Shown here in pieces: positions 11,837 through 22,836 of a DNA stretch of 64,000 nt. Below the pieces are notes generated by a model. That model did not search any database. It saw only the letters and a program-made list of their open reading frames with translations, and was not told where the DNA came from. Source of the stretch: Plasmodiophora brassicae (Eukaryota; Endomyxa: Phytomyxea; Phytomyxea; Plasmodiophorida). Positions within the stretch are counted from its first letter, which is position 1. Each line of letters opens with the position of its first letter. The DNA lies in assembly GCA_036867785.1 (NCBI GenBank), contig CP145415.1, positions 186,001 to 250,000 on the forward strand. Direction: 5' to 3'. The translations under genes were made by a program, and so were the position numbers.

Positions 11837-14490
11837 TCAGCAACGAATCCTCGCATGGGCTGGCAGTCCCCAAAGGTCTCCCTGGGCTTGCAAAGTTTTA
11901 CGTCTCATTGCAACAGGCGAATCGCAGAAGGGGTTTCCTGTGAGCGCCCTGCAAACGCATTGACACACTGTAACAAAATACTGTCGGTCAGTTATCTTAC
12001 AGTTCTGTGAGCGAAGGCAGTTCCGTTAGCGCGCCACTATCAATGCGCTCGATGTGGTTCTTGCTCAGGTCGCTGCTCACAGTACATCAGTGCTCAATAG
12101 GGTAATATGACAGCAGTACGGACAGAAATGCCAGGGACGTCAGGTCAGTGAATGCCCCCTTTTCGATGGATTCAATCTTGTTCAACCGCAACGAACTAGA
12201 TCATATAGCGGAGTTCAGAATAACAATTGACAATGGGCATCTGCTGAGGGATACATACAGCTTGGTAAGCGACGGTAGTCCATTAAACGCGTCTCTCTTG
12301 ATCGTCCGGATTCGGTTTTTGACCAGTACACTGCAACGGCCTTCAATAGCGGCGTTGCACTGTCGTACAGACGTTTCAATACGTACAGGTGGGCCAGGGA
12401 CGGCAAACCATGGAATGCGCCTCTTTGTATCGACTGAATGTGATTCGTCTCCAAATTGCTATCCAATTTCAGGTCAAGAGTTCAGTTGACAAGTGTTTCT
12501 GTGTTTCATGCTTACAGGTATTGAAGCGACGAAAGACCAGCGAAGGCACCGCTCTGGATTCCCTGAATTTGGTTGCTCGCTAAGTTCCTGCGCATGTCGG
12601 TTCAGTGCATGTTTGATACAACTAGGTAAATAGATACGCACAGAAACAATAACGACGACAAGGCGTGGAACATGTCCTTTGCAATAAACTGGACGTGATT
12701 ATTCTGCAAGTGCCTTCGCAAAGCCAATGTAATTAGTGAGGTTGTTGCTTCAGGTTGCCGCTGATCACTGTGTATACGAACAGTTCCATTAACGATGACA
12801 TCCCGTAAAACGCATTGTCTTGGATCGACTGGATCCAGTTCCGGTCCAGCCACCTGCCAGAAGGCCGATAATCAGTTAATTGCACTCGGCGGAACACACT
12901 GAGAGATACAGGGCGTTTAGCGATGATAGAGCGCTGAACACGCCGTTTTCGATGGTCAGGATATGGTTGCCAGCCAAAGACCTGGACAATGTTCAGAAGT
13001 ACCTACAGCTGATGAGGGTAGACGTACAATTTGGACAGACGCGGCAGTTCGTCGAACGCGCCACCCTCTATTGAACTTATTCTGTTGTTCTCCAACCACC
13101 TGTGCAGGGTTCAGTAACGTGAATTTCATCGTCATACCTGACTTTGCAACGTACAGAAATGATAATGTGGAAATGCGTTTAAAGGAGCCATTCTTGATCA
13201 TCAGGATATAGTTGTTCTCCAACCAGCTGCGCAGGCCCAATCAGTTAGTTGCTCGTTCCAGTTAGCGCTGCGTTTGCTCGAGACGCATACAGCTTGGTTA
13301 AAGACAACGTTCCATCAAATGCAGTATTCCCCAGCGAGCGAATGTGGTTGTCGTTTAAGTGCCTGTGTGCACAGAGCTTAGCGAAAAGCGCGTGTTTGGT
13401 TCCACTTAACAGGTTGAGGCTTACAGAGTCGTTAGTGACTGCAGGCCACTGAACATCCCACTTTCAATCGATTTGATACGATTGCTAGACAACCTTCTAC
13501 AGCAGGCGTCATCTGACGGTATTCCATTGATGCGTTGAAACGCGATACGTACAGGTTGGTTACCATAGATAACCCGTAAAAAGCTCCCTGCTGTATCAAA
13601 CGGATCTGGTTCCTTTGCAGGTATCTGCACATGCAAGCTAATTGGCCAGTACGTACGACAGTAGCAGCTACGAACAGATTAACCAAGTTCGCGAATCCGG
13701 TAAAAGCCCGGTCAGCAACAGTTTCGATGTTGTTGCCACTGAGGTCTCTATAAGAACCTTGTTATAAATCTAACTCAGGCGCGGCGTACGCAGACTTACA
13801 CTGTCCGCAACGATACAATGGTGTCCACGAACCAGACTCTCGACAGATGCCCCCAAAGGTCTCTTCCATTGCATTGGCTCGTCTTAATAAGGCTCGTCAG
13901 GCACTTGTTTCGAAAGTTTTTCGTAGCTATTCTTGCAGTGATGTCTGCAATGAGAGGGTCTGGCAGACGTACTCGAACTCTGCAACGTACGGTGCACGGG
14001 TCAGATCACGAAAATGGCACCTGACAATGACACCGTTTACCGTGATGTAGAATCTACCAAATAGTTAGATACATGCAAAGACGAGCAGATGCTTAGACAG
14101 GGCACATCAACGGCCAACTGTCTACCGACAGCATCCGCCAAGCGATCCAGTACGTCTTCCATGTTCAAGTGGTGGGCAACGATCATCATGAGGAACACAT
14201 CTCGGCGATCGTCGTCGGAAGGCAAGATGCCACGTTTCGCGTATCGCATCAGCTTCACAAGTTCATCATCAGCAGAGAGTCATTCGCCACCACCACCTGG
14301 GTAAGCATACCATCGAATGTTGTTCTACGCTAATATTAAGTGGAAGTGGTATGCTCCCATTCCGAAAAGCATGACTATTGGTCAGTTTGCGTATCGCCTC
14401 CGATGACCTCACTGCAGTGAAACTGTCCAGGCCGGCGGCCGTACTGCCGACCAGCACGAGACAAACGGAAACAACATGATGCTTAGGCAT
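11837..14490 (-). CDS. Secreted LRR protein B, paralogue of gene A
   Basis: Same architecture as LRR gene A. The chosen ATG (14490) gives a plausible signal peptide (MPKHHVVSVCLVLVGSTAAG). The BTB-like part reads IPLPLNISVEQHSM and, across an intron, LMRYAKRGILPSDDDR then IVAHHLNMEDVLDRLADAV. A helical block aligns with gene A (DITARIATKNFRNKCLTSLI ... LWGHLSRVW). Fourteen 72-nt LRR exons run from about 13750 down to 12000, with phase 2 edges as in gene A. The last exon encodes ALTGNPFCDSPVAM and ends GLPAHARIRC-stop, closely matching gene A's end (GLPAGAAIRC). The exon linking the BTB part to the helical block is not resolved. Gene order and structure show a tandem duplication of a complete gene. 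Confidence 0.72.
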
Positions 14491-15511
14491 CCAGGACGTC
14501 AACGTCGTGAGCAGACCGAGCAGATGGTTGCTGGCATCGGAGCCAGCCGGCATACGTCCTGAGGGGAACAACCCGCAGATCGAATGGACTGGTCTGGAAG
14601 CTGGCGACCAGGTTGTGGACGGCAAGAGGTGTGGATTGCCGATTGCGCGAAATTTCTCGAACACCAGAGATGAAGCGCCACCACAAATAGTTCGCCATAA
14701 TTATAGCCCATTGGCCATAGCCCATGGTTGTGTCCCTGTCCCGCTGGGCTATGGGCTATGGCCTATGGTTCCATGACCTATGGGCATATGGCCCCATAAC
14801 CAGCATCAACAGCAATTGTCGTACATGCTGGTACGTCGTCGAAGGCAGCTGCATGCGAAAAACAGCTTCCGGTGCTGTCGATATATATGTTTGATTGAAT
14901 TTCTGACAGAGTGTTCCATCGCTCCCTTCCTGTCGGTTCTGCATCGTCGAATATCGCGCCACTGCCCAAGTCGCCCTTGGCATACATGTTGGCTATTGTA
15001 CGTTATATTCAGTTAGGGTTGACTCTGAGCGACTGCCTCGCAATATGCCCTGACCGGGATACCGTCAGCTCGGGTACGCCGTCGCCCTGTTCATATCGAT
15101 CCAATCCGTTACCTGGTCCCAAGCTTCATGGTCTCGACTCATGCGAAACGGCGAGGAATATGCATGGCCGGAACGAATACGGAACGTCGGGTCGCCCGCA
15201 CTCAAATGTAATTCAGAAGATCGAAGATAATGCGGAAGACGATGCGGACACGAAAGGCCACGAAAGGCCACGAAGTAGGACCTGTAGAGTGTAGACCGTC
15301 CACTTCCTGGACCGTTCTGGGCCGTTTCTTTACAGATGCTACGGACTCGCGTCCGAGTTCAGCGTGCACGTCGTTGTAACGCCCGACGCGGAGCAGTAAC
15401 AGATACGGACGCAATTGGAGCAAATGCCATTGGCGAGTGTCACTTATCATAGTCGAAAGTTGTGTGGAACTTATAAGGCAACGCGAATGTATGTAGCCGT
15501 TATTACATATG
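14491..15511. other. Intergenic region with short ATGGGC/GCCCAT repeats
   Basis: No gene recognised. At 14705-14810 there is a run of interlocking short direct and inverted words around CCATAGCCCA and TGGGCTATGG, enough to form small hairpins. The rest, including open frames at 14911-15294 and 15202-15618, shows no supportable coding signal. Confidence 0.4.
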
Positions 15512-17363
15512 TTAGTGTTCACAGAGGCTGATTGTAGACACAATGTTGCGTGACGTCTGGGCCAAACTCGACATCCGTTCATCCATGAGTTCACGCATGA
15601 CCTGCTTAGCTTCGTCATGGGTCATCGTGGAAGTCGACAGGCGCGACACGCAGCGTGCGACGTCTGTCGGCATACGGAAACCCCCGATGGCCTCTTGAAG
15701 GTCTCGAATGAACCAGTCTTCTCGCTGCAGTGGAATGTGCCTTGTCGACGGGATGTACACATCCGGGTTGACAAGGAAGAGCGCCAGGATAGACCGATGT
15801 CCTGGCTGCGTCTTATCAGCCAACTCAAATGGCTCCACGCGATGATGAAGGTAATTGGGGAACGTAACGCAACGTCCTTCCACTGCGATAGCGCTACCGA
15901 TCTCCTGAACGTTCTCCGATACGTTGTTCTCGATACCGTATACCTAACAACAGGGTCTCGATTAGTCAAGCACATAGTTGTAACCGTACGTCGTCCATGG
16001 GGACCTTTTCGATTGGATGCCAGTCGTATTGCTCATACGACGGCAAACGAGAATCAGAGTCGTACGCATGCCGGAACGACAGCTTGGATTGCGTGATGTT
16101 CGAACACGAGTAATACAGAATGGCAGTTGCCACAATGGCCTCATTCTCCATGCCTTCTATGTGCCATTTTCCACCGCCATACGTTGGCGCTTCCGGTGTC
16201 AGTCGGATCGTGGCGACCTTGACGATGACCTGCAATCGACGTCCGCTCAAAGCGTTGTTCGGCCGTACGACGAGCGCAGAAAGGCGCTCAGTGTCCAGCC
16301 GTGCCGGAAGCATAGGAATGCTTACTGGACGATCGTCCTCGTTCAGAATCGTGCCGCAAAATTCGTCAAATTGAGAATCATCAGATTCCTCAGATTGCCC
16401 ATTGTCGTTAGATTGTAATATTTCAGACCCAATTTCCAGCCTCGGTTCATCATTCGATTGCGCACCGTCCGTCGTCGTCGATGCAGGGTATAGGCCCTGT
16501 TTATACAGCTCGAAGACGCCTCGCGCCCATTCATCTCGGTCAGGACTGTCGATTGAATCAATTTCTGGGATACGTTGGGGCACATCGATGTCCCTGCTTT
16601 GGAGAGCTATTTCCAGTAGCGGCAGCACATTCTTCAACACTGTTTCGATGCATTCGTAAAGTTCTCGATTGTCAGCACACTTCTTCAACCCGTTAATGTA
16701 CGACTCGAAAGTGACATTTGCGCCATCCTGCGATACGGTTACATCTGCTGGTATCCACTGGGATTTGGTCGAAATGTCGCGAGATCTGAGTCTGGCGTGG
16801 TCACCAGGGGTTTCTTTCCACTGGAAGATGTCATCTCCGGCCAGCGAACATGGATTGCGAGAGAACATGGTCCTCCCATATACCAAGCAATACATCGACG
16901 GGTGGACCACGTCGATGACGAGGTCGTTGGATCCAGGATGAAAGTCTCGACGGCGAATCGCATCCAGTTCCAACGGTCGCAGCAAGAGCTGAATGTTTGC
17001 CAGCAGGGGCGGCTGGATAAGGGAATCGGAAATCGTGACGCCATGCATTCCGGTTGGAGAATACGTCACCGGCACGCTGTCCGAATAAAAGTGCAACTCC
17101 TGCAGCAGGTGAGAGAACAACCTATCAACGTCGCCGGGTTCCACGATGTCTGTGTCGCTGAGTTTCATCTGAGAGATCTCGTTCCGCCATTTGGTGGTGG
17201 TATTGGTGTCGGTGATCTTGTCTCGCCAGCCCCGCTTGTTGAGAATGTCATTCAGAATCAGCAGGTACCGTTGTTCAACAAGTGTGTACGGCGCAATCCC
17301 TTTCCTGTACGTGAAGTCGTACGCAGCCGTGTTCGTCGCAGACGGAAACCAGAACAAGTCCAT
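15512..17363 (-). CDS. DUF4246 family protein
   Basis: Member of a family best known from fungi and of unknown biochemical function. Exon 1 is 17363-15990; a 46-nt phase 0 intron joins it to exon 2, 15943-15512, giving 601 aa. Diagnostic blocks are YGGGKWHIEGMENEAIVATA followed by ILYYSCSNIT, and, after the intron, GRCVTFPNYLHHRVEPFELA followed by KTQPGHRSILALFLVNPDVY with STRHIPLQREDW. The conserved H-x-E and H-R positions would suit a metal-dependent oxygenase-like fold, but that is inference. The chosen ATG gives MDLFWFPSATN; an extra upstream exon is possible because a minus frame (17397-17600) ends just before it. Confidence 0.82.
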
Positions 17364-17706
17364 CGCAGGTGCCCCGGCGACCGTGTCGGCGAACGGTTAT
17401 GGACGACGTCGTCGTCGAGACGGTCGCTCTGAAAATAGCCACGTTGCCGTCATAGTGCTGCAACCGCCTGCAGCTCCAGCGCGTGTCAGCGGTACAGTCA
17501 GCGCCAGGCAGGTGTGCCGACCAAGCTCGAAGCGATAGGTGAACGGGTACCGGAAGGAGATACCATCATCGGCGACGTTTTGTCGACTTCGTCGTTTCAT
17601 ACTTGGTTAAGAAGGCGCACAGGTTCAACCCCAAGTAGTAAACGAAAGTGCACTTGCTATTATTACATGTGGACCGTGGACGTCATGTGTCGTACCATGC
17701 ATAATA

Positions 17707-18262
17707 CTTCCTCCGTTTCAGAATGATTGCGTCATTTGCTAAAAATAGCTTCATCAAAATGATTGTCCCAGATGCCAAGTGCTGTATTCTAGCATGGCTA
17801 CGAACTGTATTAGAACGAACTACGGTTGTAAGAATCAAGAAAAGCTTTGCTCGCTTCCAGATACGCCCGATGGTGCTCCGGCTCACGCAGAACCCCTTCG
17901 CGACCTCGCTGATGCAACCTTTTGGGAGCTTCCTCCTCACAGAGCGCTCTAGCAGCCTTTGTAGGACGCCGCGCCGCTGCTCATCCGTAAGATTCTTCCC
18001 TGTACCCATCGAGCACAATTGGACTGTCGTAGTAGCAGATGTCCGTCTCACCAGTGGTCGAGAGCAGGCGGCATTGTTCCCGATCCGGAGCGTTTGGGCT
18101 CCTAATTTAAAATCTCCGACAGATAGCTACAGTTCCTACATACCACAAGAACAATTGAAGTGATATCTACCTCTTTGTGTGGATCACTGTATATGGTAGA
18201 GGAAAACAACCTTAATATTGACGAGTTCCCCGAGTGCAGCAATCATTTTGAAATGGAGGAAG
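17707..18262 (-). mobile_element. Internally deleted mariner-like (Tc1/mariner) element
   Basis: A 556-nt element bounded by terminal inverted repeats. The left end begins CTTCCTCCGTTTCAGAATGA and the right end, read inward, begins CTTCCTCCATTTCAAAATGA, with two mismatches in 20. Both ends abut TA (17705-17706 and 18263-18264), the expected target duplication. On the minus strand a frame from about 18009 encodes MGTGKNLTDEQRRGVLQRLL ... SEVAKGFCVSRSTIGRIWKR, the N-terminal helix-turn-helix of plant/oomycete-type mariner transposases. No DDE/DDD catalytic core is present, so it is non-autonomous. The TIRs resemble the CTCCCTCCGT ends of plant Stowaway/mariner elements. Confidence 0.8.
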
Positions 18263-18325
18263 TATATAATTATTACGCAATCGGAAGCAGTCGCTCCCAC
18301 ACGGGATGGCTGGTCCAAGACGAAA

Positions 18326-18385
18326 CATCAATCGCTCCACAATATGATGGTCTACGCGGACCGTCATATTACGGAGCGATTGATG
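18326..18385. repeat. 60-nt hairpin (short inverted repeat)
   Basis: CATCAATCGCTCC at the left and GGAGCGATTGATG at the right begin and end two arms of about 27 nt that are complementary with about three mismatches, with almost no loop. It lies just right of the mariner-like element and could be the remnant of another small element. Confidence 0.6.
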
Positions 18386-18506
18386 GTCGAACACAACAGG
18401 AGCCTGCGCGACCATTCTACTCCAAAGAATGTGCATTTCCGGAACACAAAACGAGATCTGGCCACCGATTGGCGGTTTGAACGTCTTCAGTTTGTTTGGT
18501 CTAATG

Positions 18507-20089
18507 CAGGCCTCATAAAAAGTGGTAAACTATTAATAGATGCCACTTTTACCACATTTAGCGGCCGGTTTGTACCACTTTTAAGAAATGTGTTGACAAC
18601 TATCCAATACTACTGCAGCAGACGCTATGCGCCTCAGGGACACCAACAGGGACATTTGGGAGTCCTGTCGGACCTTTCCGGACAAGTTTCGACCTGGTGA
18701 GAGTCTGGCGAGCTGGACTGAGCTGGATCGGGGTCCGTCGTGCTCCTTCCAGACTGCGAATAACTATTTCTGGAGAGTGGAGAGTGGAGAGTAGTGGAGG
18801 TAGGTTTGCGTCTTGCTTGCGAGCCAAAGCCGACACTGCGCCCGGTCTCGGTCGAATGGCGTCGCGTGGCAAATGGCAGAGGACGTATGCGCGCAAGTTC
18901 GCCCTCGAGGTCACGTGCCAAGAAGGCCACGTCGTCAAGGAGGCGCGATGCAAGATGTGCCTGTACTTCGGCCGCGAGATCGTGGCGGCCGGCCGGAAGC
19001 GCGGTGCGCGCACGACGGACCAGTTCTACTCGGGCAAGTTCCGCGCCGACACCATGACCGCGCACCTGCAGAACCAGCACACCACCAAGTGGGCCGAATA
19101 CCAGCTCCTGTCGGCGGTCGACCTGGACGCGTTCTTCGACAACGTGCAGCCGCGCGCAAACCTTATATTCAACTATCTCGACATGGAGAGCGACGAGATC
19201 ATTGTCGACGTGTCGACAGAGATCGTCGATGTCATCATCGGCCAAATGCTGTTCCGACCGGCAGACGAACTTGACGCCGACGGCGACGACGTGGCCGGCA
19301 TCGACGACCGCAATCGTAAGATTGAGAAGCTGCGTTCGCGCGCGCTGCGGCTGTTCACCGTGAACGACGACGAGGACGGCTACACGGTGACGATCAAGAC
19401 CGTCATGCGATTCAAACTCGCCATCTCCCACGTGTCGTGCGGCATGTCGTTCCGCCAAGTGGCAGCCGCCGTCGAGCACACCAAAGTCATCTGCAAGATG
19501 GGCAAGCTCGCCGGCCTCAACGACACGATCGTCGGCCAGTACGTACGCGTCCTGGTCGGCTACGCACTGCAAGTCTTCCCCAACATCTTGGCCAACGACG
19601 ACGTGTGGGCGTTCGCCCTGTCGTTCGACGGCAGTATGCATCGCGGCACAACGTTTTTCGACGTGCGCATCCGCGTCGGCGTGAAGGGCGTCGTGCACAA
19701 CCTACACCTCATCGCCATGCCGCACTTCGACAGGCACACGGCCGATAAGCAGGAGGCCATGGGGGACGCCGATTCTGCGCCGGCCTTGCGACGGTCTTCC
19801 CGAACTCTACATCTGTCGAGGCTGACTTCTCGATACTCAAGTGGGAGCTTGACCCGTTCCGCCAGAACCTGCTCGACTTATCGCTGGAAGGAATCTTTCA
19901 GTCGAAGCAGTTCGAGCTGCTGGACGACATTCATCGTGGATTAGAGCAATAAAAGGCTGTCCTGACCCGTGACCCCGAATGCAGGGCCCCTTTTTGGACC
20001 TTACCACTTTTACCAGTTTTAAGGCCAGAGTCGTACCACTTTTAGCTTAAATACGGTAAAAGTGGTACGTACCACTTTTTATGAGGCCT
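18507..20089 (+). mobile_element. Non-autonomous hAT transposon with perfect ends
   Basis: The ends are inverted copies beginning CAGGCCTCATAAAAAGTGGT. The flanks are an 8-bp target duplication GTCTAATG (18499-18506 and 20090-20097), diagnostic for hAT. Subterminal regions carry repeated CCACTTTTA motifs on both strands. Inside is a transposase reading frame that has lost its central part. Perfect ends and an undecayed target site suggest a recent insertion. Confidence 0.88.
18856..19944 (+). CDS. hAT transposase, N-terminal part (internally deleted)
   Basis: From MASRGKWQRTYARKF a zinc-finger (BED-like) region is visible: CKMCLYFGRE followed by FRADTMTAHLQNQH, so C-x2-C ... H-x4-H. A helical region and MPHFDRHTADKQEAMG follow. 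The frame then becomes nonsense up to its stop. In the next frame, 19765-19952, the C-terminal hAT dimerisation segment is found (VFPNSTSVEADFSILKWELD). The simplest reading is an internal deletion that removed the catalytic middle and left the two ends out of frame. It should not make an active transposase. Confidence 0.72.
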   Translation: MASRGKWQRTYARKFALEVTCQEGHVVKEARCKMCLYFGREIVAAGRKRGARTTDQFYSGKFRADTMTAHLQNQHTTKWAEYQLLSAVDLDAFFDNVQPRANLIFNYLDMESDEIIVDVSTEIVDVIIGQMLFRPADELDADGDDVAGIDDRNRKIEKLRSRALRLFTVNDDEDGYTVTIKTVMRFKLAISHVSCGMSFRQVAAAVEHTKVICKMGKLAGLNDTIVGQYVRVLVGYALQVFPNILANDDVWAFALSFDGSMHRGTTFFDVRIRVGVKGVVHNLHLIAMPHFDRHTADKQEAMGDADSAPALRRSSRTLHLSRLTSRYSSGSLTRSARTCSTYRWKESFSRSSSSCWTTFIVD

Positions 20090-20097
20090 GGTCTAAT

Positions 20098-20603
20098 GGC
20101 CTGTCAGAATGGCGCGCCCGCAACTGCGAGCCGGAATGAGAGCAAGCAGTACGGTCATCGTGGGAGCCCGGGTGCGATACGAATGAGCGCACCCGGGTCC
20201 CTGCCTCACGCTCAGCGAGCGCGCCTGTGTATCATCGTCCAGGTCGGTTGATCTGTCATTTTTGGGAATGACAAGACAGGGGAATTCACTATAGAAGTGA
20301 TCCTGTACAAGTATGATCTTGAAGATTCGCCGCCGGCCGCCAGCCCTACAAATAGCAGCACGCCGGGCACCACGTCCAATGGGTCCGCCGCTCAGAAACC
20401 GAACTTACTACGCTCACCGCGTATAGCGACACGAGATGGCCTAAACAATTTTACTCTTGCATTGCATCGCAGGAGGACCCGGGTGACACTGGCGGGTTGT
20501 TCTGGATGTATCTGGTGAGGAACTCGGTGACCTCGTCGACGTTGCTGAGCGGGTAGAGGTCGCGCCACTCGAACTGGCGCTCGAGCAGGTCGCTCCAAAT
20601 GAC
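20098..20603. repeat. Duplicated fragment of the CCA-enzyme 3' end and downstream region
   Basis: Nearly identical to 25611-26097: both share the block from GCCTGTCAGAATGGCGCGCC through GAACTGGCGCTCGAGCAG, with scattered substitutions and small indels. The source copy covers the last coding exon of the tRNA nucleotidyltransferase gene and about 340 nt beyond its stop. This copy has no promoter or upstream exons, so it is a gene fragment. Its left boundary coincides with the right target site of the hAT element. Confidence 0.85.
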
Positions 20604-20739
20604 CCCGTAAGATCAATCCTAAACGACACTTATCGGGCTGTCGGGCACCCATAAAAGTAAGGCCACGTTGCCTTGGCTGTGCAGGTCTTCCTGCACAGAG
20701 ATGTACGGTTTGTCACTCAGGGTACGTTTTGACCTGGCA

Positions 20740-20940
20740 CTATGAAGAAATTGTGAAATCTCTCGGCGCGTTGCGTCCCGATCAGAGGCCAAGTGACGTG
20801 CGTACACTACAGGAGCTCCGTGCCGGCGTGCGATTTCTTCATGGACGCACGTCGGCACGGAGCTCCTGTAGTGTACCACGTGATCACTTGGCCTCTGATC
20901 GGGACGCGACGCGCCGAGAGATTGCACCATTTCTTCATAG
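20740..20940. repeat. Long palindrome, about 200 nt
   Basis: Two arms of about 95 nt face each other, starting CTATGAAGAA and ending TTCTTCATAG, with a small loop around 20838. Both strands therefore encode near-identical peptides (YEEIVKSLGALRPDQRPSD on plus, YEEMVQSLGASRPDQRPSD on minus), which could mean the arm derives from a piece of coding sequence. No target duplication was noted. Confidence 0.75.
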
Positions 20941-21846
20941 TCGTCAGAGAACTGTGAACATTCGTCAAAGTGTTCATTCATCCGTAAGCACACTTACAAA
21001 TTGCTGGACGCGTACGCAAACATAAATGCCCCATGCATGGTACTTAATTATGAAGCGGTGTGCGGATCGACCCCGGCATCCGCATCGATCTCAGGCATCC
21101 ACCTTGCCGTTCTGGCTAGTACATGATGATGCACAGAGTTCGATGTAATCCATGGCCTGATATTCTCAGCAGTTTATATAGAATCTACAACGACAACCCG
21201 GCAGCAGATTACATACCATAGCGGCCGGTAAGTGACATTGCCTGTCGTTCCACATCAAATCCGTTCGTTGTACGTGTTTCTGGGTTGGGTTCCTAGAGTG
21301 TGGGGTCTGTGTACCCCTCGGTGGTCTTCTGTCGTGTGGGTGTTGCCCGTCAAGATGTGTCATTTCGTGCTGTTTCTCTTGTTCGTTGGGCTATTGTTCG
21401 GGAGGGGGTGGGTCCCGTTGATTATTTCTTATCGACTGTTTCTGTCCCAGCTCGCGGTGGTAAGCAACTATTCGACCTGCATCAGGCCCACTCCACGACG
21501 CGGTCGACAGTACCTCTGGAGTGTTCAATATCGTTCGCCAAGGCATCTCGCTCTGTAGAGCTTTCGGACACGAATGTCGTTGGTTATGTCGTTCCTTAAC
21601 TAATTCATTGCCTCCTAATTATAAGCCATATGCGATGTCTGCCAGGCTGTCCTCGTGCCCTATAGTCGGACAGTCCGGTCTGCAACATGTCCCGGACAAA
21701 CGCGATAGTGAATATGGGCCACCCTGGGAAGGAGGACATGCCGACGAACGAAACATAAGACGTATATTGTCGAGTGCTGTTGGAAAGGCGCCGTTGCAGT
21801 GTCGACCGGGCAGATGATTGGAGGAATGTGTTGCGGCAGCAGTTAG
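20941..21846. other. Intergenic region without supported genes
   Basis: Lower in GC than its neighbours. A plus-strand frame at 21300-21599 is open for 99 codons but has no recognisable domain. I see no RNA gene here. Confidence 0.4.
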
Positions 21847-22836
21847 TCAATATTTCACTCTTGGCCACTGGCTTTCATGCGACCCGTGAGCGTTCTTGAC
21901 GACTGCTTCAGTAAGAGTCTGCGCAGGAATTGCTTGCAAATTGGTGTGGTCCCACAAATAGGCAGTGCCGATGGAATAGAACTCCTCCGGGCATGCCAAC
22001 ATGTCATTCACGAATCCCTGCGGTACATAATAGCCCTGTCGTCCTCGAGCATCAACCAGAGTGATGCGGTTAATAAAAAAGGCAAGGGGCCCGAAGAATT
22101 CGTACGTACGTGAAGCGCATTCCACCGCTCAGCAACTCCTCCAGGTTAGTCCCAGCGTCCCCAGACAACGTTTTCCCTGTTCGCATTGTTCCGACGTTGA
22201 CGGGCGTATTGTGCTTAGGGATATTTCTTCGATTACCATAGAGAGCGCGCAGGATCCGGAGGCAGTATGATGTCAAGGCGTGCCCGATTTCGTGTAACCC
22301 TTTTAACATCATGAACGAGCGTAATGCACCCAGGTGTTCGGAAGTGACGCCCACATCGACCTTGGCAGCATCAAGCATTTCCATGATCATCCCCGTGTCG
22401 AGTGTGATTTCTCGATGGACAACGTCCAATTTGCCAAACATGCTGGGTAGACGCGCCCAGTTAACGATGCCCGGAATGTCGGTCCGCCAGGACCGATCCG
22501 CAACGACCGCGGCGTAGGCAGCATCCGGGTGTACTTTGAACCTGAGCGCATTTGCGAACGACTCGACTTGATCTGCTAGAATAGGAACCATTTGGGGCCC
22601 ATTGACAGCCGTCTCAACCAGTCGCACAACTGCAGCTTGGACCTCGGCCACATCAGCGCGGCAGCCAGGGCTGCTGATCGAGCGAATCGCCACTGCCATC
22701 GAATCGAAATCGATCCGCCACGGACTGACACATCACTGTGTTGTTGACTTGTTGTCCTACCGCGAATAATGGGCTTTAGCAAGTCGGAGGTCGCGACAGG
22801 GGAGGCCAGCGTGAATAAGAATGAATAACGAATGAC
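21847..22836 (-). CDS. Putative secreted HExxH metalloprotein
   Basis: Unrecognised protein with a zinc-protease-like motif. The ATG at 22836 begins MVIRYSFLFTLASPVATSD, a plausible signal peptide. The main exon holds MMLKGLHEIGHALTSYCLRI (HExxH) and about 45 residues later GDAGTNLEELLSGGMRFTY, where a Glu could be the third zinc ligand. A 70-nt intron starting GTACGAATTC with a TATTAACC branch site joins this to GYYVPQGFVNDMLACPEEFY and a C-terminus ending WPRVKY. The 5' join between the signal-peptide exon and MAVAIRS (22699) is not resolved, so MAVAIRS could be the true start. Protease activity is inferred from one motif only. Confidence 0.5.

Noticed and set aside
14705-14810. Short ATGGGC/GCCCAT repeats considered as an operator or recombination site
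   Set aside because: The words are very short and irregular, and simple-sequence slippage explains them.
18634-19698. 354-codon open frame on the minus strand
   Set aside because: It is antisense to the hAT transposase and has only low-complexity His/Asp/Val composition.
21300-21599. 99-codon plus-strand frame with a faint retroelement-like feel
   Set aside because: No diagnostic motif is present, so a family cannot be named.
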